The notes under the pieces were generated by a model. That model searched no databases. It was not told the origin of the DNA and saw only the letters and a program-made list of their open reading frames with translations. A program made the position numbers and the translations under genes. From the NCBI RefSeq assembly GCF_000819805.1, contig NZ_CDCE01000034.1, positions 124,838 through 188,837 on the forward strand: a DNA stretch of 64,000 bases. Reading direction: 5' to 3'. Positions 16,321-24,868 of this stretch are shown here, in pieces. Position 1 is the stretch's first letter, and each line of letters opens with the position of its first letter. The stretch is from Aeromonas diversa CDC 2478-85. GTDB taxonomy: Bacteria > Pseudomonadota > Gammaproteobacteria > Enterobacterales > Aeromonadaceae.

Positions 16321-16345
16321 GCAGCATAGCGACATCACCTCCCCC

Positions 16346-18316
16346 CTAGAAGTGGATGCCCTTGATCAGGGTCGAGATGGCGGCCTGGTCGGCGCTCGCC
16401 TTGGAGCGATCTCCATCCTTGGGCTCCGAGAAGGTGCGAAAGCTGGTGTTCATGATCACCTGCGCCACCCGCGGGGCCACCGCATGAACCAGCTGTCCGA
16501 AGACGCCCAGACGGGTCGCCAGACGCACATGCTTGTTGATGATGGTGTCGCACACCATGTCCGCGGCCTCTTCCGCCGTGAGCATGGGCACCTGCTCATA
16601 GACCTTGGTCGGTGCCACCATGGGCGTCTTCACCAGCGGCATGTTAATGATGGAGAAGTTGACCCCCTTGTCGGCAAACTCGGAGGCGGCGGTTCGCACC
16701 CAGGCATCCAGTGCGGCCTTGGACGAGACATAGGCCGAGAAGCGCGGGGCATTGGTGAGCACACCGATCGACGAGATGTTGATGATGTGGCCGCGCTTGC
16801 GCTCCGCCATGGTGGGTAGCACCCCCATGATGACCTTGAGGGCACCGAAGTAGTTGAGCTGCATGGTGCGCTCCAGATCGTGGAAGCGATCGAAGGAGTC
16901 CTCGATGGAGCGACGGATGGAGCGCCCCGCGTTGTTGATCAGCACCTCGACCGGGCCGTGATCGGCCAGGATCTGCGCCGTGACGGTGCTCGCCTCGTCG
17001 AGATTGGCGATATCCCCCTGATAGGCGTGCAGGGTATAGCCTGCCTCGGCGAACTCGGCCTGGGTCTCGGCAATCTTGACCGGATCGCGAGCGATGGTCA
17101 CCACGGTGGCACCGGCCTCGAGCAGGCGACGGGCGGCCGCCTTGCCAATTCCCGACGTGGCGCCGGTGATGAGCACCACCTTGCCCTCGACGCGGCCGCG
17201 CAGGGTGCGGTCGATGAAGAGATCCGGATCGAGATGCCGCTCCCAGTAGTCCCACAGACGCCAGGCGTAGCTGTGCAGCGGCGGGACCTCGATGCCACTT
17301 CCCTTGAGGGCGCGCAGGGTCTCACGACTGTCGAAACGGGTTGGATAGCTGATGAGCCGGAAGATGTCCTTGGGTAATCCCAGATCCTCGATGGCCGCAT
17401 CGCGAATGCGGCGCACCGGGGTGAGGGCCATCACCATGGTCATCAGATGGCGCGGGATCACGTTAAAGAGGCTGGCGTTGATGCGAATGGCCGGCTCCGG
17501 GGCATGGGCGGCCCGGGAGAAGGTGGCCAGCATGTCTCCGACGCGCATGGGGTTCGGGTCGGTCAGGTGGAAACACTTGCCATCCTCCCCTTCCAGATGG
17601 GCCAGATAGTCCATGGCATTGACAACGAAATCGACCGGTACCACGTTGATGCGACCGCCCTCTATGCCCAGAGCCGGCATCCAGGGGGGCAGCATACGAC
17701 GCAACTTCTGGATCATCTTGAAGAAGTAATAGGGGCCGTCGACCTTGTCCATCTCGCCGGTCTGGGAGTCCCCGACGACAATAGCCGGGCGATAGATACG
17801 CCAAGCCAGGGTGCTGTGGGTGCGTACCAGCCCTTCGGCATCGTGCTTGGTCTTGAAGTAGGGCATGTCCAGATGTTCGGCTTCATCGAACATGTCTTCC
17901 CGGAACAGCCCATCAAAGAGACCGGCCGCCGCGATCGAGCTGCAGTGATGGAAACGGCAGCCCTGCAACGACTCGGCCAGCAGCAGCGCCTGGCGGGTGC
18001 CCTCCACGTTGACCCGCTCCTGAACCTCTGCCGATGCATTGAGATCATAAATAGCGGCTAAATGGAAAAAGTGGTCGACCCGACCGCGCATCGATTCGAG
18101 CTGTGACGAAGAGACCCCCAACATGGGGGCGGTGAGATCGCCGAATACAGGAATGGCGCGCTGCTCGTCAACCTGCCAAAAATGGTAGAGTTCTTCCAGC
18201 TTTTCCCTGTGTTGTTCACGCATCAAGAAATAAACTCTGCTTTCGCCACGCTCAAGCAGTTTTTTTATCAAACGGCGGCCGATAAAGCCGCTCCCACCGG
18301 TAATGAAATATTCCAT
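16346..18316 (-). CDS. Two-domain fatty acyl-CoA/aldehyde reductase (Marinobacter type)
   Basis: This 656-residue protein joins two Rossmann dehydrogenases. The N-terminal domain (1-370) has GGSGFIG at 7-13 and a YFKTK catalytic pair; the C-terminal SDR domain (380-640) has TGATSGIG, NNAGRSIRRS and the YVSSK catalytic motif. Length and many stretches resemble the 661-residue Marinobacter enzyme (Maqu_2220) that reduces fatty acyl-CoA or fatty aldehyde to fatty alcohol; I compared from memory. I chose the ATG at 18316 because MEYFITGG fits that family's N-terminus; no strong ribosome site precedes either ATG. Fatty alcohol from this enzyme would be a substrate for the WS/DGAT encoded at 21926. 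It is divergent from the phasin gene. Confidence 0.82.
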   Translation of the reverse strand: MEYFITGGSGFIGRRLIKKLLERGESRVYFLMREQHREKLEELYHFWQVDEQRAIPVFGDLTAPMLGVSSSQLESMRGRVDHFFHLAAIYDLNASAEVQERVNVEGTRQALLLAESLQGCRFHHCSSIAAAGLFDGLFREDMFDEAEHLDMPYFKTKHDAEGLVRTHSTLAWRIYRPAIVVGDSQTGEMDKVDGPYYFFKMIQKLRRMLPPWMPALGIEGGRINVVPVDFVVNAMDYLAHLEGEDGKCFHLTDPNPMRVGDMLATFSRAAHAPEPAIRINASLFNVIPRHLMTMVMALTPVRRIRDAAIEDLGLPKDIFRLISYPTRFDSRETLRALKGSGIEVPPLHSYAWRLWDYWERHLDPDLFIDRTLRGRVEGKVVLITGATSGIGKAAARRLLEAGATVVTIARDPVKIAETQAEFAEAGYTLHAYQGDIANLDEASTVTAQILADHGPVEVLINNAGRSIRRSIEDSFDRFHDLERTMQLNYFGALKVIMGVLPTMAERKRGHIINISSIGVLTNAPRFSAYVSSKAALDAWVRTAASEFADKGVNFSIINMPLVKTPMVAPTKVYEQVPMLTAEEAADMVCDTIINKHVRLATRLGVFGQLVHAVAPRVAQVIMNTSFRTFSEPKDGDRSKASADQAAISTLIKGIHF

Positions 18317-18578
18317 ATGGCAAACATCCATGGCGTACTGAGTAAGGCGTTACTTGGCTAGATATAACATGAGTTAAATCAATTTTAAATTGCCAGTTTT
18401 ATTACATGACCCATACCGCATATATGGTGTTGATGGGTTCCATTATTAGGTAGAACCCTCTATTTTTTATCCCTAGACTGGTGTTGAAGGCAGGCAAAAA
18501 GGTGCCGAGATACAACATCTCCTCATCATGTTGTGATCGCCGTTACGTTTATTGAAATTGATACCCAAGGAGAAGATC
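18317..18578. other. AT-rich divergent control region of the lipid genes
   Basis: These 262 bases hold the promoters of the reductase (leftward) and the phasin operon (rightward). The stretch is much richer in A and T than its surroundings. I see no firm -35/-10 pair or palindrome. The TetR regulator encoded at 20402 may act here. Confidence 0.4.
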
Positions 18579-19136
18579 ATGGCCAAGAAACTCAAAGCGC
18601 TGGCAGGCTCTGTGACTGATAACCAACTCGCCTCCACCATCAAGGAATCGACTCAACAGATCTGGTTGGCCGGACTCGGTGCCTATGCCAAGGCCCACGA
18701 AGAAGGCGGCAAGATCTTCGACGCCCTGGTTCAGGAAGGTGAAGCCCTGCAAGCCAAGACTCGTCATGCCGCCGATCAGAAGATCGCCGCCATGGCCGAC
18801 AAGACATCAGGCACCTGGGGACGTCTCGAGCAAGTGTTCGAAGAGCGTGTGGCCCGTGCCGTAGCGAGCCTGGGGATCCCGACTCGCAAGGACATCGACA
18901 AGCTCTCCAAGCGCATGGCCGAGCTGACCGAGGTGGTGCAGCAGCTGATCGAGGCGCAAGAGGAAGAAGAGGCTCCGCAAAGCAAGGCCGCCCCGGTTGC
19001 ACGCAAGGCGCCCCCGAAAAAGGCTCCGCCGAGAAAGGCTCCGGTGAAAGAAGAGACCAAGGATCTGGTGGTTGAGATGGAACTCGTCGAGCCCGCCAAG
19101 GATGAGACCAAGAAGGATGAGGCCGTCGTTTCCTGA
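18579..19136 (+). CDS. Phasin (PhaF/PhaI-type granule-associated protein)
   Basis: The 185-residue protein has the poly(hydroxyalkanoate) granule-associated layout: an amphipathic helical domain (residues 15-130, with the family stretch IWLAGLGAYAKAHEEGGK) and a basic, Pro/Ala/Lys-rich tail (KAPPKKAPPRKAP, about 150-165) like the histone-like tail of PhaF, ending in an acidic run. Phasins coat storage granules and the basic tail can bind DNA. The ATG at 18579 has AAGGAG seven bases upstream. No PHA synthase is nearby, so here it may coat wax-ester or triacylglycerol bodies. A terminator follows. Confidence 0.82.
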   Translation: MAKKLKALAGSVTDNQLASTIKESTQQIWLAGLGAYAKAHEEGGKIFDALVQEGEALQAKTRHAADQKIAAMADKTSGTWGRLEQVFEERVARAVASLGIPTRKDIDKLSKRMAELTEVVQQLIEAQEEEEAPQSKAAPVARKAPPKKAPPRKAPVKEETKDLVVEMELVEPAKDETKKDEAVVS

Positions 19137-19160
19137 TGCCCTCCTCTATCGTGAGCACAG

Positions 19161-19194
19161 ACCGGCCCTCGCCCCTCGCCAGGGCCGGTTTTTA
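19161..19194 (+). terminator. Rho-independent terminator after the phasin gene
   Basis: A 9-bp stem (ACCGGCCCT, 19161-19169, with its complement at 19181-19189) is followed by TTTTTATTT. Read-through could still reach the patatin gene 49 bases later. Confidence 0.75.
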
Positions 19195-19242
19195 TTTGAA
19201 CGGTCCATCGAGTGAAATTTGAGCAGCGATGGGAGGCGTGAG

Positions 19243-20418
19243 ATGAGCAAGATTGCAATAGCGCTGGCAGGGGGTGGTCCCCTCGGCGGGATCTATGAGA
19301 TTGGTGCCAGTGTCGCCCTGGCCGAGTCAATCCACGGATTGCGACTCGAGCGTCTCGACGGCTACGTGGGTGTCAGCTCGGGGGCCGTGATCGCCTCCAT
19401 CCTGGCCAATGGCGTTCCCCCCCACAAGCTGGCACGGATCCTTCTCAACGACGACAGCGGCGATCTGTTTGATCCCTCGACCCTGCTACGCCCCGCCTTC
19501 GGCGAGTTTGCCCAGCGTTTGGCGATGTTTCCCGCCCTGCTGGCCGAGTCCCTGTGGGACTATGTAAAAACCCCCTGGAAGCACACCCTGTTTGAATCGA
19601 TGCAGCACCTGGCCCGATCCATCCCCGCCGGCCTGTTCGACAATCAGGGGGTCGACAGGATCCTGACTGACTTCTTCGCCAAGCCAGGTCGGAGCAACGA
19701 CTTTCGTGCCTTGCGAAGCCCCCTCTATGTGATTGCCACCGAGCTCGACACCGGGCGCCCGGTGGCATTCGGTGGGGCCGGGCTGGATCACATTCCCATC
19801 TCGGCTGCGGTGCAGGCGTCGGCGGCCTTGCCGGGCCTGTTTCCCCCTTCGTTCATCGAGGGGCGCTACTACGTCGATGGGGCCCTCATCAAGACGCTGC
19901 ACGCCTCGGTTGCGCTGCAAGAGGGGGCGGATCTGGTGCTCTGCATCAACCCTCTGGTGCCTTTCGATGCCGAGCTGGCCGGTTGCCACCAGGTCGGGGC
20001 ACAGAGTCTGGTCGAGAGCGGTCTACCCGTGGTACTGGCGCAAACGTTTCGCGCCATCATACATTCGCGCATGCATGTGGGGATGGATCGCTATCGCCAC
20101 CAATATCCGGACGCGGATGTCCTGCTCTTCGAGCCCTCCCCGGCCGATCGCGAGATGTTCTTCACCAACGTCTTCAGTTATCGGGATCGCCGTCGTCTCT
20201 GCGAGCATGCCTATCAGCATACCCGTGCCGAGCTGCTGCGCCGGGCCACTGAGCTTGCCCCCAAGCTGGCGCGCCATGGCCTGGAGCTGGATCTTGAGCT
20301 GTTGCGGGAGGAGCGCTCCCTCATCTCTCCCTCGAGCAGCGCCGCCGCCGATCTCGAGCGCACCCTGGGAGACTGGCTCCACCGCCTGAGAGAACAACAC
20401 CATGACGAGCAACGCTAA
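19243..20418 (+). CDS. Patatin-like phospholipase
   Basis: This 391-residue hydrolase has the patatin signature: oxyanion stretch GGGPLGGIYEIG (10-21), nucleophile elbow GVSSG with Ser45, and catalytic Asp212 in VDGA. Patatins use a Ser-Asp dyad to release acyl chains from lipids. There is no signal peptide, so it should act in the cytoplasm or on granule surfaces; supplying or recycling acyl groups of stored lipid is plausible. The ATG at 19243 follows GGGAGG by five bases; an upstream ATG at 19219 lacks a ribosome site. Its 3' end overlaps the TetR gene by 17 bases, so the two are co-transcribed. Confidence 0.85.
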   Translation: MSKIAIALAGGGPLGGIYEIGASVALAESIHGLRLERLDGYVGVSSGAVIASILANGVPPHKLARILLNDDSGDLFDPSTLLRPAFGEFAQRLAMFPALLAESLWDYVKTPWKHTLFESMQHLARSIPAGLFDNQGVDRILTDFFAKPGRSNDFRALRSPLYVIATELDTGRPVAFGGAGLDHIPISAAVQASAALPGLFPPSFIEGRYYVDGALIKTLHASVALQEGADLVLCINPLVPFDAELAGCHQVGAQSLVESGLPVVLAQTFRAIIHSRMHVGMDRYRHQYPDADVLLFEPSPADREMFFTNVFSYRDRRRLCEHAYQHTRAELLRRATELAPKLARHGLELDLELLREERSLISPSSSAAADLERTLGDWLHRLREQHHDEQR

Positions 20419-21076
20419 GACCTGCGTTCAGGGTAAACCCAAGCGCCGAACCCGGGAGCGAATTCTCGAGACGGCGCTGGCCCAGTTTAATCTGCTGGGC
20501 GAGCCCACGGTGACCACCTCGGCGATTGCCGCCGAAATGGGGATAAGCCAGGGCAATCTCTATTACCACTTTCGCAACAAAGAAGAGATGGTTCAGGCCC
20601 TGCTGGTCGAGTTCGAGCAGCAGATGGCCCCCCTGCTCGATGCCATGAGCCAGCCGACCGGTGAGCCGGAAGATGTCTGGCTGTTTTTGCATCTGATGTT
20701 TGAGTCGATTTGGCATTATCGCTTTTTTTACTACGATATCAGCACCTTGATGAGCAACCACCGGCAGGTTGAGAGCCATTTTCGCGCCTTGCTGGCACGC
20801 AAGCAGCGCACGGCGCACGCCTTGTGCCAGCATCTGGCGCAGGCCAGGTTACTCACTGCCACCCCGGCCCAGATGGAGGCGCTGTCGCGCAATCTGGTCT
20901 TGGTCGGCACCTTCTGGATTTCGTATCAACGGGCCCTCAACCCCAGAGGCGACGCCGACATCGCCCTCGGCGTCTATCAGGTGATGCAGTTGGTGGCCCC
21001 ACATCTCAGATCCGATGCCCGCGAGCACCTGCAACTGCTGGCGGAGCATTACACCTCGCAACGTCCCGCTTCTTAG
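20402..21076 (+). CDS. TetR-family transcriptional regulator of the lipid cluster
   Basis: The 224-residue protein has an N-terminal TetR helix-turn-helix (residues 17-63, with ILETALAQFNLLG, VTTSAIAAEMGIS and GNLYYHFRNKEEM) and a ligand-binding helical domain with several aromatic residues near 95-115. Members with this NLYYHF form often respond to fatty acyl compounds, but the ligand cannot be read from sequence. It overlaps the patatin gene and lies 8 bases before the TPR-like gene. It probably regulates this cluster; no operator is obvious. Confidence 0.82.
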   Translation: MTSNAKTCVQGKPKRRTRERILETALAQFNLLGEPTVTTSAIAAEMGISQGNLYYHFRNKEEMVQALLVEFEQQMAPLLDAMSQPTGEPEDVWLFLHLMFESIWHYRFFYYDISTLMSNHRQVESHFRALLARKQRTAHALCQHLAQARLLTATPAQMEALSRNLVLVGTFWISYQRALNPRGDADIALGVYQVMQLVAPHLRSDAREHLQLLAEHYTSQRPAS

Positions 21077-21084
21077 GGAGAGAC

Positions 21085-21882
21085 ATGATGTCCAACATGG
21101 AGAACAAGATGGCTGAATTTATCCCCTTCCCCTTCCCGGCCTATGACTACTCTGGTGACAAGCTGGCTCAGTATTGGGAGCGTCTGCACCGTGGCGACGC
21201 CGAGCCCTGGCCCGAAAACGAAACCGTGCAGCAGGCCTGGGCTGCCTACCATGCAGGCGACTTTGGCCGCGCCGTCGAGTTGGGATTGTCGGCCGGTGAC
21301 GAGGGGATCAACGTGGTCAACAAGGCCCTGGTGATCCACGCCTCCTACCTGCTCGATGACAAGTACGCCAAGCGCGAGGCCTTCGAACAGGCGGCGGCGC
21401 AGGCAGAGCGCTTGCAAAAGCACGATCCGGACAATGCCAACGCCTGGTATTTCCATGCCCTGGCACTGGGTCGTTACAGCCAGGTGGTCTCGGTCTCCAA
21501 GGCGCTTTCACAGGGGCTTGGCGACAAGGTGCGGGCCAGTCTCGAGAAGGCGCTGGCACTGGCGCCGGATCACGCCGAGGCGCACATCGCCTTCGGCGCC
21601 TGGCATGCGGAGATCCTCGACAAGCTGGGGGCCATGATCGGCGGCCTCACCTATGGGGCCAAGAAAGATGAAGTGGAGCGCCACTTCAAGGCGGCGCTGG
21701 GTGTGATGCCGGATTCTGCCATCGCGCGCATGGAGTATGCCAACGCCGTTGCCATGCTGCATGGCAAGAGCCGCCTCAAGGAGGCCGAGGCGCTTTACGC
21801 CGAAGCCGCCGAGTGCGAACCCCTCGATGCCATGGAGCGCCTCGATGTGGAGGCTGCGCGCGAAGAGGTCGCCGAAGAGTAA
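21085..21882 (+). CDS. TPR-like protein of the neutral-lipid cluster
   Basis: The 265-residue soluble protein has helical repeats of the tetratricopeptide type (for example AWAAYHAGDFGRAVELGL, ANAWYFHALALGRYSQ and AEAHIAFGAWHAEIL), with repeated A/G/Y/A spacing from residue 45 to 250. It has no signal peptide. Tandem ATGs at 21085 and 21088 follow GGGAG; either may be used. It probably acts as a scaffold or granule-associated factor, but no reaction can be assigned. It is the last gene of the rightward operon and ends at a strong terminator. Confidence 0.65.
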   Translation: MMSNMENKMAEFIPFPFPAYDYSGDKLAQYWERLHRGDAEPWPENETVQQAWAAYHAGDFGRAVELGLSAGDEGINVVNKALVIHASYLLDDKYAKREAFEQAAAQAERLQKHDPDNANAWYFHALALGRYSQVVSVSKALSQGLGDKVRASLEKALALAPDHAEAHIAFGAWHAEILDKLGAMIGGLTYGAKKDEVERHFKAALGVMPDSAIARMEYANAVAMLHGKSRLKEAEALYAEAAECEPLDAMERLDVEAAREEVAEE

Positions 21883-21900
21883 AGACTCGTTAAAAACGGA

Positions 21901-21927
21901 GGGCAGGCCATTGGCCTGCCCTTTTTT
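21901..21927 (+). terminator. Rho-independent terminator after the TPR-like gene
   Basis: A 9-bp stem GGGCAGGCC with a 3-base loop and six T residues (21922-21927). The T-tract overlaps the last codons of the convergent WS/DGAT gene. Confidence 0.85.
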
Positions 21928-23368
21928 ACGCCTGTTCGGCCCAGAGATAGTGCTCGATAGCGTCGGGATCTTCGAGGAGATCGGCCGGCTCCAGCAGCAC
22001 CAGTAGCAACAGCTGCTCAAACTCATGGGCAAATCGGTTGACGATCTTCTCAGGATCAGGGATCCGCTTCTTGTCGGTGATAAGCCCCAGCTGTACCTTG
22101 CCGTCATAGGAGAGGATAGAGACCCCAATGCCAATGTCACCGGCTTGGGGCACCCAGAAGAGGGGTTGGCGCAGTCTGGCCCCCGCCAGATAGAGGGTCT
22201 GCTGGGGACCGGGGACATTGGTAATCACCATGGACGCCTTGGCAGAGAGCACATCCACCACCTGCTGCTGAACCGTCTTGGGCGCCATTCCGATCGCCTC
22301 GAGCAGATTGAGCACCACGGCAGGCTGGCAGGATGACTTGAGGGTCTGCATCCGCTCGCGCACCTTGTAGAGACGCTGCAGCGGGTTGTCCAGATCGACC
22401 GGCAGATCGAGCGCCACCAATCCGAAGCGGTTACCGAGCTCTCCCTTGTCGTGGGGGCCGCGCATATTGACCGGCACCAGGGAGCGCACAGAGACCCCCT
22501 CTGTCTGGTCCCCCTTCTCTTCCAGGTAGCCGCGAAATGCGCCCGTTGCGGCGGCGATGAGCAGATCGTTGACGGAGCAGCCGAGCACGCGCCCCACCGC
22601 CTTCACATCAGGCAGGGGGATCTGCTCTGACCAGGCCACCCGCTTCGTGCTGCCGGTCTCCCCCTTGAAGCGGGTCTGGCTGTCATCGGGCAGGGTAGCG
22701 ATGGTCAGCAGCTCTGAGGTCACATCCCGGGTGACCTTGGCGTAGTCGATGATGCGGGCCGGATTGGTGGCAAGCTCTATGTACTTCGACCAGATTTTTC
22801 CGGTCATCTTGAGGCCCATGCGCAGCAACCGGCTGCCGTGGTGATCCTCTTCATCGCCTCGTTCGGTACGCTGGTCGAGCGAATCAAGAGCCCGGACCTG
22901 GGTCGGTGTGGGGGTCTCGTCCATCATGGTCAGCATCGCCTTGATGAGGGAGAAACCGTCGCCGACGGCATGATGGAAGCGCATCACCAACGCCTGACCA
23001 CCCAGGCTGGTGTCGGTCAGGTGGATCTCCCACAAGGGGCGCTGGGGATTGAGGGGGGTTGAGGCAAAGTCTGCCACCAGCTTTTCGAGCTCATGCTGGC
23101 CGGCATCACCGGGTAAAATGACGCGCTTGAGATGGAGATCGAGATCGAAATCTTGGTCTTCGCGCCAGTAGTAGACACCCCCTTCAAGCACGGCTCGCTG
23201 CCTGAATCTGGGTTGCTGCGCTATGGTGTGCTGCAGGTTGTGGCGCAGCTGCTCTTCATCGAGTTGACCGTCAAACATCAACACGCCCACTATCTGCATC
23301 AGATTATTGGGCCTGTCCATCCGCAGCCATGCGGTATCGACACACGTGATCATTTCACACAACGACAT
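21926..23368 (-). CDS. Wax ester synthase/diacylglycerol acyltransferase (WS/DGAT)
   Basis: The 480-residue enzyme has the family's catalytic HHxxxDG motif at 132-138 (HHAVGDG), the PLWE motif near 111-114 and the C-terminal NVPGP stretch. It joins an acyl-CoA to a fatty alcohol or a diacylglycerol, giving wax ester or triacylglycerol at the inner face of the membrane and on lipid bodies. The ATG at 23368 has AAGGGA at normal distance; the ATG at 23392 has none. With the acyl reductase at 16346 it makes a complete short route from acyl-CoA to wax ester. It is convergent with the TPR-like gene. Confidence 0.88.
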   Translation of the reverse strand: MSLCEMITCVDTAWLRMDRPNNLMQIVGVLMFDGQLDEEQLRHNLQHTIAQQPRFRQRAVLEGGVYYWREDQDFDLDLHLKRVILPGDAGQHELEKLVADFASTPLNPQRPLWEIHLTDTSLGGQALVMRFHHAVGDGFSLIKAMLTMMDETPTPTQVRALDSLDQRTERGDEEDHHGSRLLRMGLKMTGKIWSKYIELATNPARIIDYAKVTRDVTSELLTIATLPDDSQTRFKGETGSTKRVAWSEQIPLPDVKAVGRVLGCSVNDLLIAAATGAFRGYLEEKGDQTEGVSVRSLVPVNMRGPHDKGELGNRFGLVALDLPVDLDNPLQRLYKVRERMQTLKSSCQPAVVLNLLEAIGMAPKTVQQQVVDVLSAKASMVITNVPGPQQTLYLAGARLRQPLFWVPQAGDIGIGVSILSYDGKVQLGLITDKKRIPDPEKIVNRFAHEFEQLLLLVLLEPADLLEDPDAIEHYLWAEQA

Positions 23369-23596
23369 GTTAGTTCCCTTAAATTGTTTCAAACATTACA
23401 TCTGAGACACGTTGCCGTGGGTTAGCAGAGAAATATAATGTTTGAATTAGCGTCCTGGTCTTATGATTTTTCCTTGCTCATGGCAAATCGATAAAAATAA
23501 GCAGAGGCGAAGGCCCCATTATCTCTGAATGATGGATTGTGACGCCAATATATACGGCACACGAATGTCAATGACTGGCTGATATGATTGACGACA

Positions 23597-23920
23597 TTAA
23601 CCAGCCGGACATGGAATACGATGAGCCATATATTCGAGGATCTCTTGCTCCAGGGTTCCTCTTAGGGGAAGCAAAAACAGCCCAAGATTCACCTCCAGTT
23701 CAAGATGGGTCTCACCCAGGGTCAGCATCCCATCAACACCACTGCCCTTAAATTCGAGTTCGTGCTCATCAGTCCACTCGATATCGAGCTGATAATTGCT
23801 CGCCAGATCGGCGGCAATCGCCTCGGCGGCCAGTCGAGCACCGGCTAATCCCAACTGATGTTGCCGGGATATCTGTATACTGGAGAGAGAGCCGCTACTA
23901 CGGGGTTCATAGAGAAACAT
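23597..23920 (-). CDS. PHA-system protein of the PHA_gran_rgn type
   Basis: This 107-residue protein matches, from memory, the small polyhydroxyalkanoic-acid-system family (PF09650): an N-terminal HQLGLAGAR stretch, then aromatic DIEWTDEHELEFKGSGVDG, then a beta-rich LEVNLGLFLLPLRGTLEQEI. Members are found near phasin genes and probably sit on granules; no reaction is known to me. It starts at the ATG at 23920 without a good ribosome site; the first 15 residues are not typical of the family, so translation might begin later at a non-ATG codon. It is divergent from the FFLEELY-type gene. Confidence 0.72.
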   Translation of the reverse strand: MFLYEPRSSGSLSSIQISRQHQLGLAGARLAAEAIAADLASNYQLDIEWTDEHELEFKGSGVDGMLTLGETHLELEVNLGLFLLPLRGTLEQEILEYMAHRIPCPAG

Positions 23921-24124
23921 GGATCATACTCAAATGGTGGCGAACGCTACTGATACTAAGCACATGAGAACAACATGTGAAGAGATGCAGCAAGATAAGT
24001 GGGATTTACCTAACAAACTCATCTCCCCGAGCCCACAAAACATGAGGTTGAGGGGAAAAATGAGTAGCGGCGGGGTAACATGTCCGGCCCCTGCATTACT
24101 GTCGCTAAGGTTAAAGGAAGCGTT

Positions 24125-24868
24125 ATGACCCAATTCCTCCCCTCAGACCGGGGTCTACTCCCTTTGGAGAGTATCGAGCTGAATCTCAAGCAAGTCGCCA
24201 CCTTGCGGGCCTCGATGCAGGCTCATCCGGAAGACGCCAGGGACAGAGACAGACTGCGCCAGTGGCAGGCCCAACGTCTCGCATATACCTATGCCGACCT
24301 GCTCGAGAGCAAGCGTTATGCCCCAGCGGCCCGCTATTTTCTGACCGACCTCTATGGTCCGGGGGACAGTCTGCGTCGGGATGCAGATCTGCTGCGGATC
24401 ATGCCCATGGCTGAACGCGTCCTGCCTCACTCCGGGCTGGAGGTGTTGGCCAAGGCCATCGAGCTCGATGCCCTGTCGGAGGAGCTCGACTATCACATGG
24501 TGATGGCGCTACGGCGCAAAAATACCATTGACGAGATCACACCAGAGCACTACCTCGATGCGTTTCTGGATGTGGGGGAACGTTCGCGTCGGGAGCATCA
24601 GCTGACGCTGGTGATCGAGCTGGGAGAAACGCTCGACAGATTGGCACGAAAGCCGCTGGCCGGAACGACCCTGCGTCTGGTCTCGGGGCCGGCGCACCTC
24701 GCCGGCCTGGGTGAGCTCTTCTCGTTTGTCGAGCGGGGTTATCAAGCCTGTCGTCACATGGGGCGTGCCGATGCATTTCTCGCAACGATTGCCGAGCGCG
24801 AACACGACGTGATTGAAGGCTTGTTTGCTTCTCGGGTCGAGGTGCTAACGGCCCGTCCGGGCCGTTAA
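24125..24868 (+). CDS. FFLEELY-motif-type protein
   Basis: The 247-residue, mainly helical soluble protein contains [13 protein letters not shown] near residue 77, which resembles the FFLEELYG-x-x-D signature of a conserved hypothetical family that I recall in wax-ester-forming and related gammaproteobacteria. No catalytic motif or signal peptide is visible. The ATG at 24125 follows AAAGGA. It is divergent from the PHA_gran_rgn gene, and its stop codon lies in a hairpin shared with the convergent chemoreceptor gene. Function unknown; the association with neutral-lipid genes is the only clue. Confidence 0.6.
   Translation: MTQFLPSDRGLLPLESIELNLKQVATLRASMQAHPEDARDRDRLRQWQAQRLAYTYADLLESKRYAPAARYFLTDLYGPGDSLRRDADLLRIMPMAERVLPHSGLEVLAKAIELDALSEELDYHMVMALRRKNTIDEITPEHYLDAFLDVGERSRREHQLTLVIELGETLDRLARKPLAGTTLRLVSGPAHLAGLGELFSFVERGYQACRHMGRADAFLATIAEREHDVIEGLFASRVEVLTARPGR
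24847..24866. terminator. Two-way hairpin inside overlapping gene ends
   Basis: AACGGCCCG (24847-24855) and its complement (24858-24866) form a 9-bp stem that encodes the last residues of the FFLEELY-type protein and overlaps both stop codons. T-tracts are weak on both sides. Confidence 0.45.
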
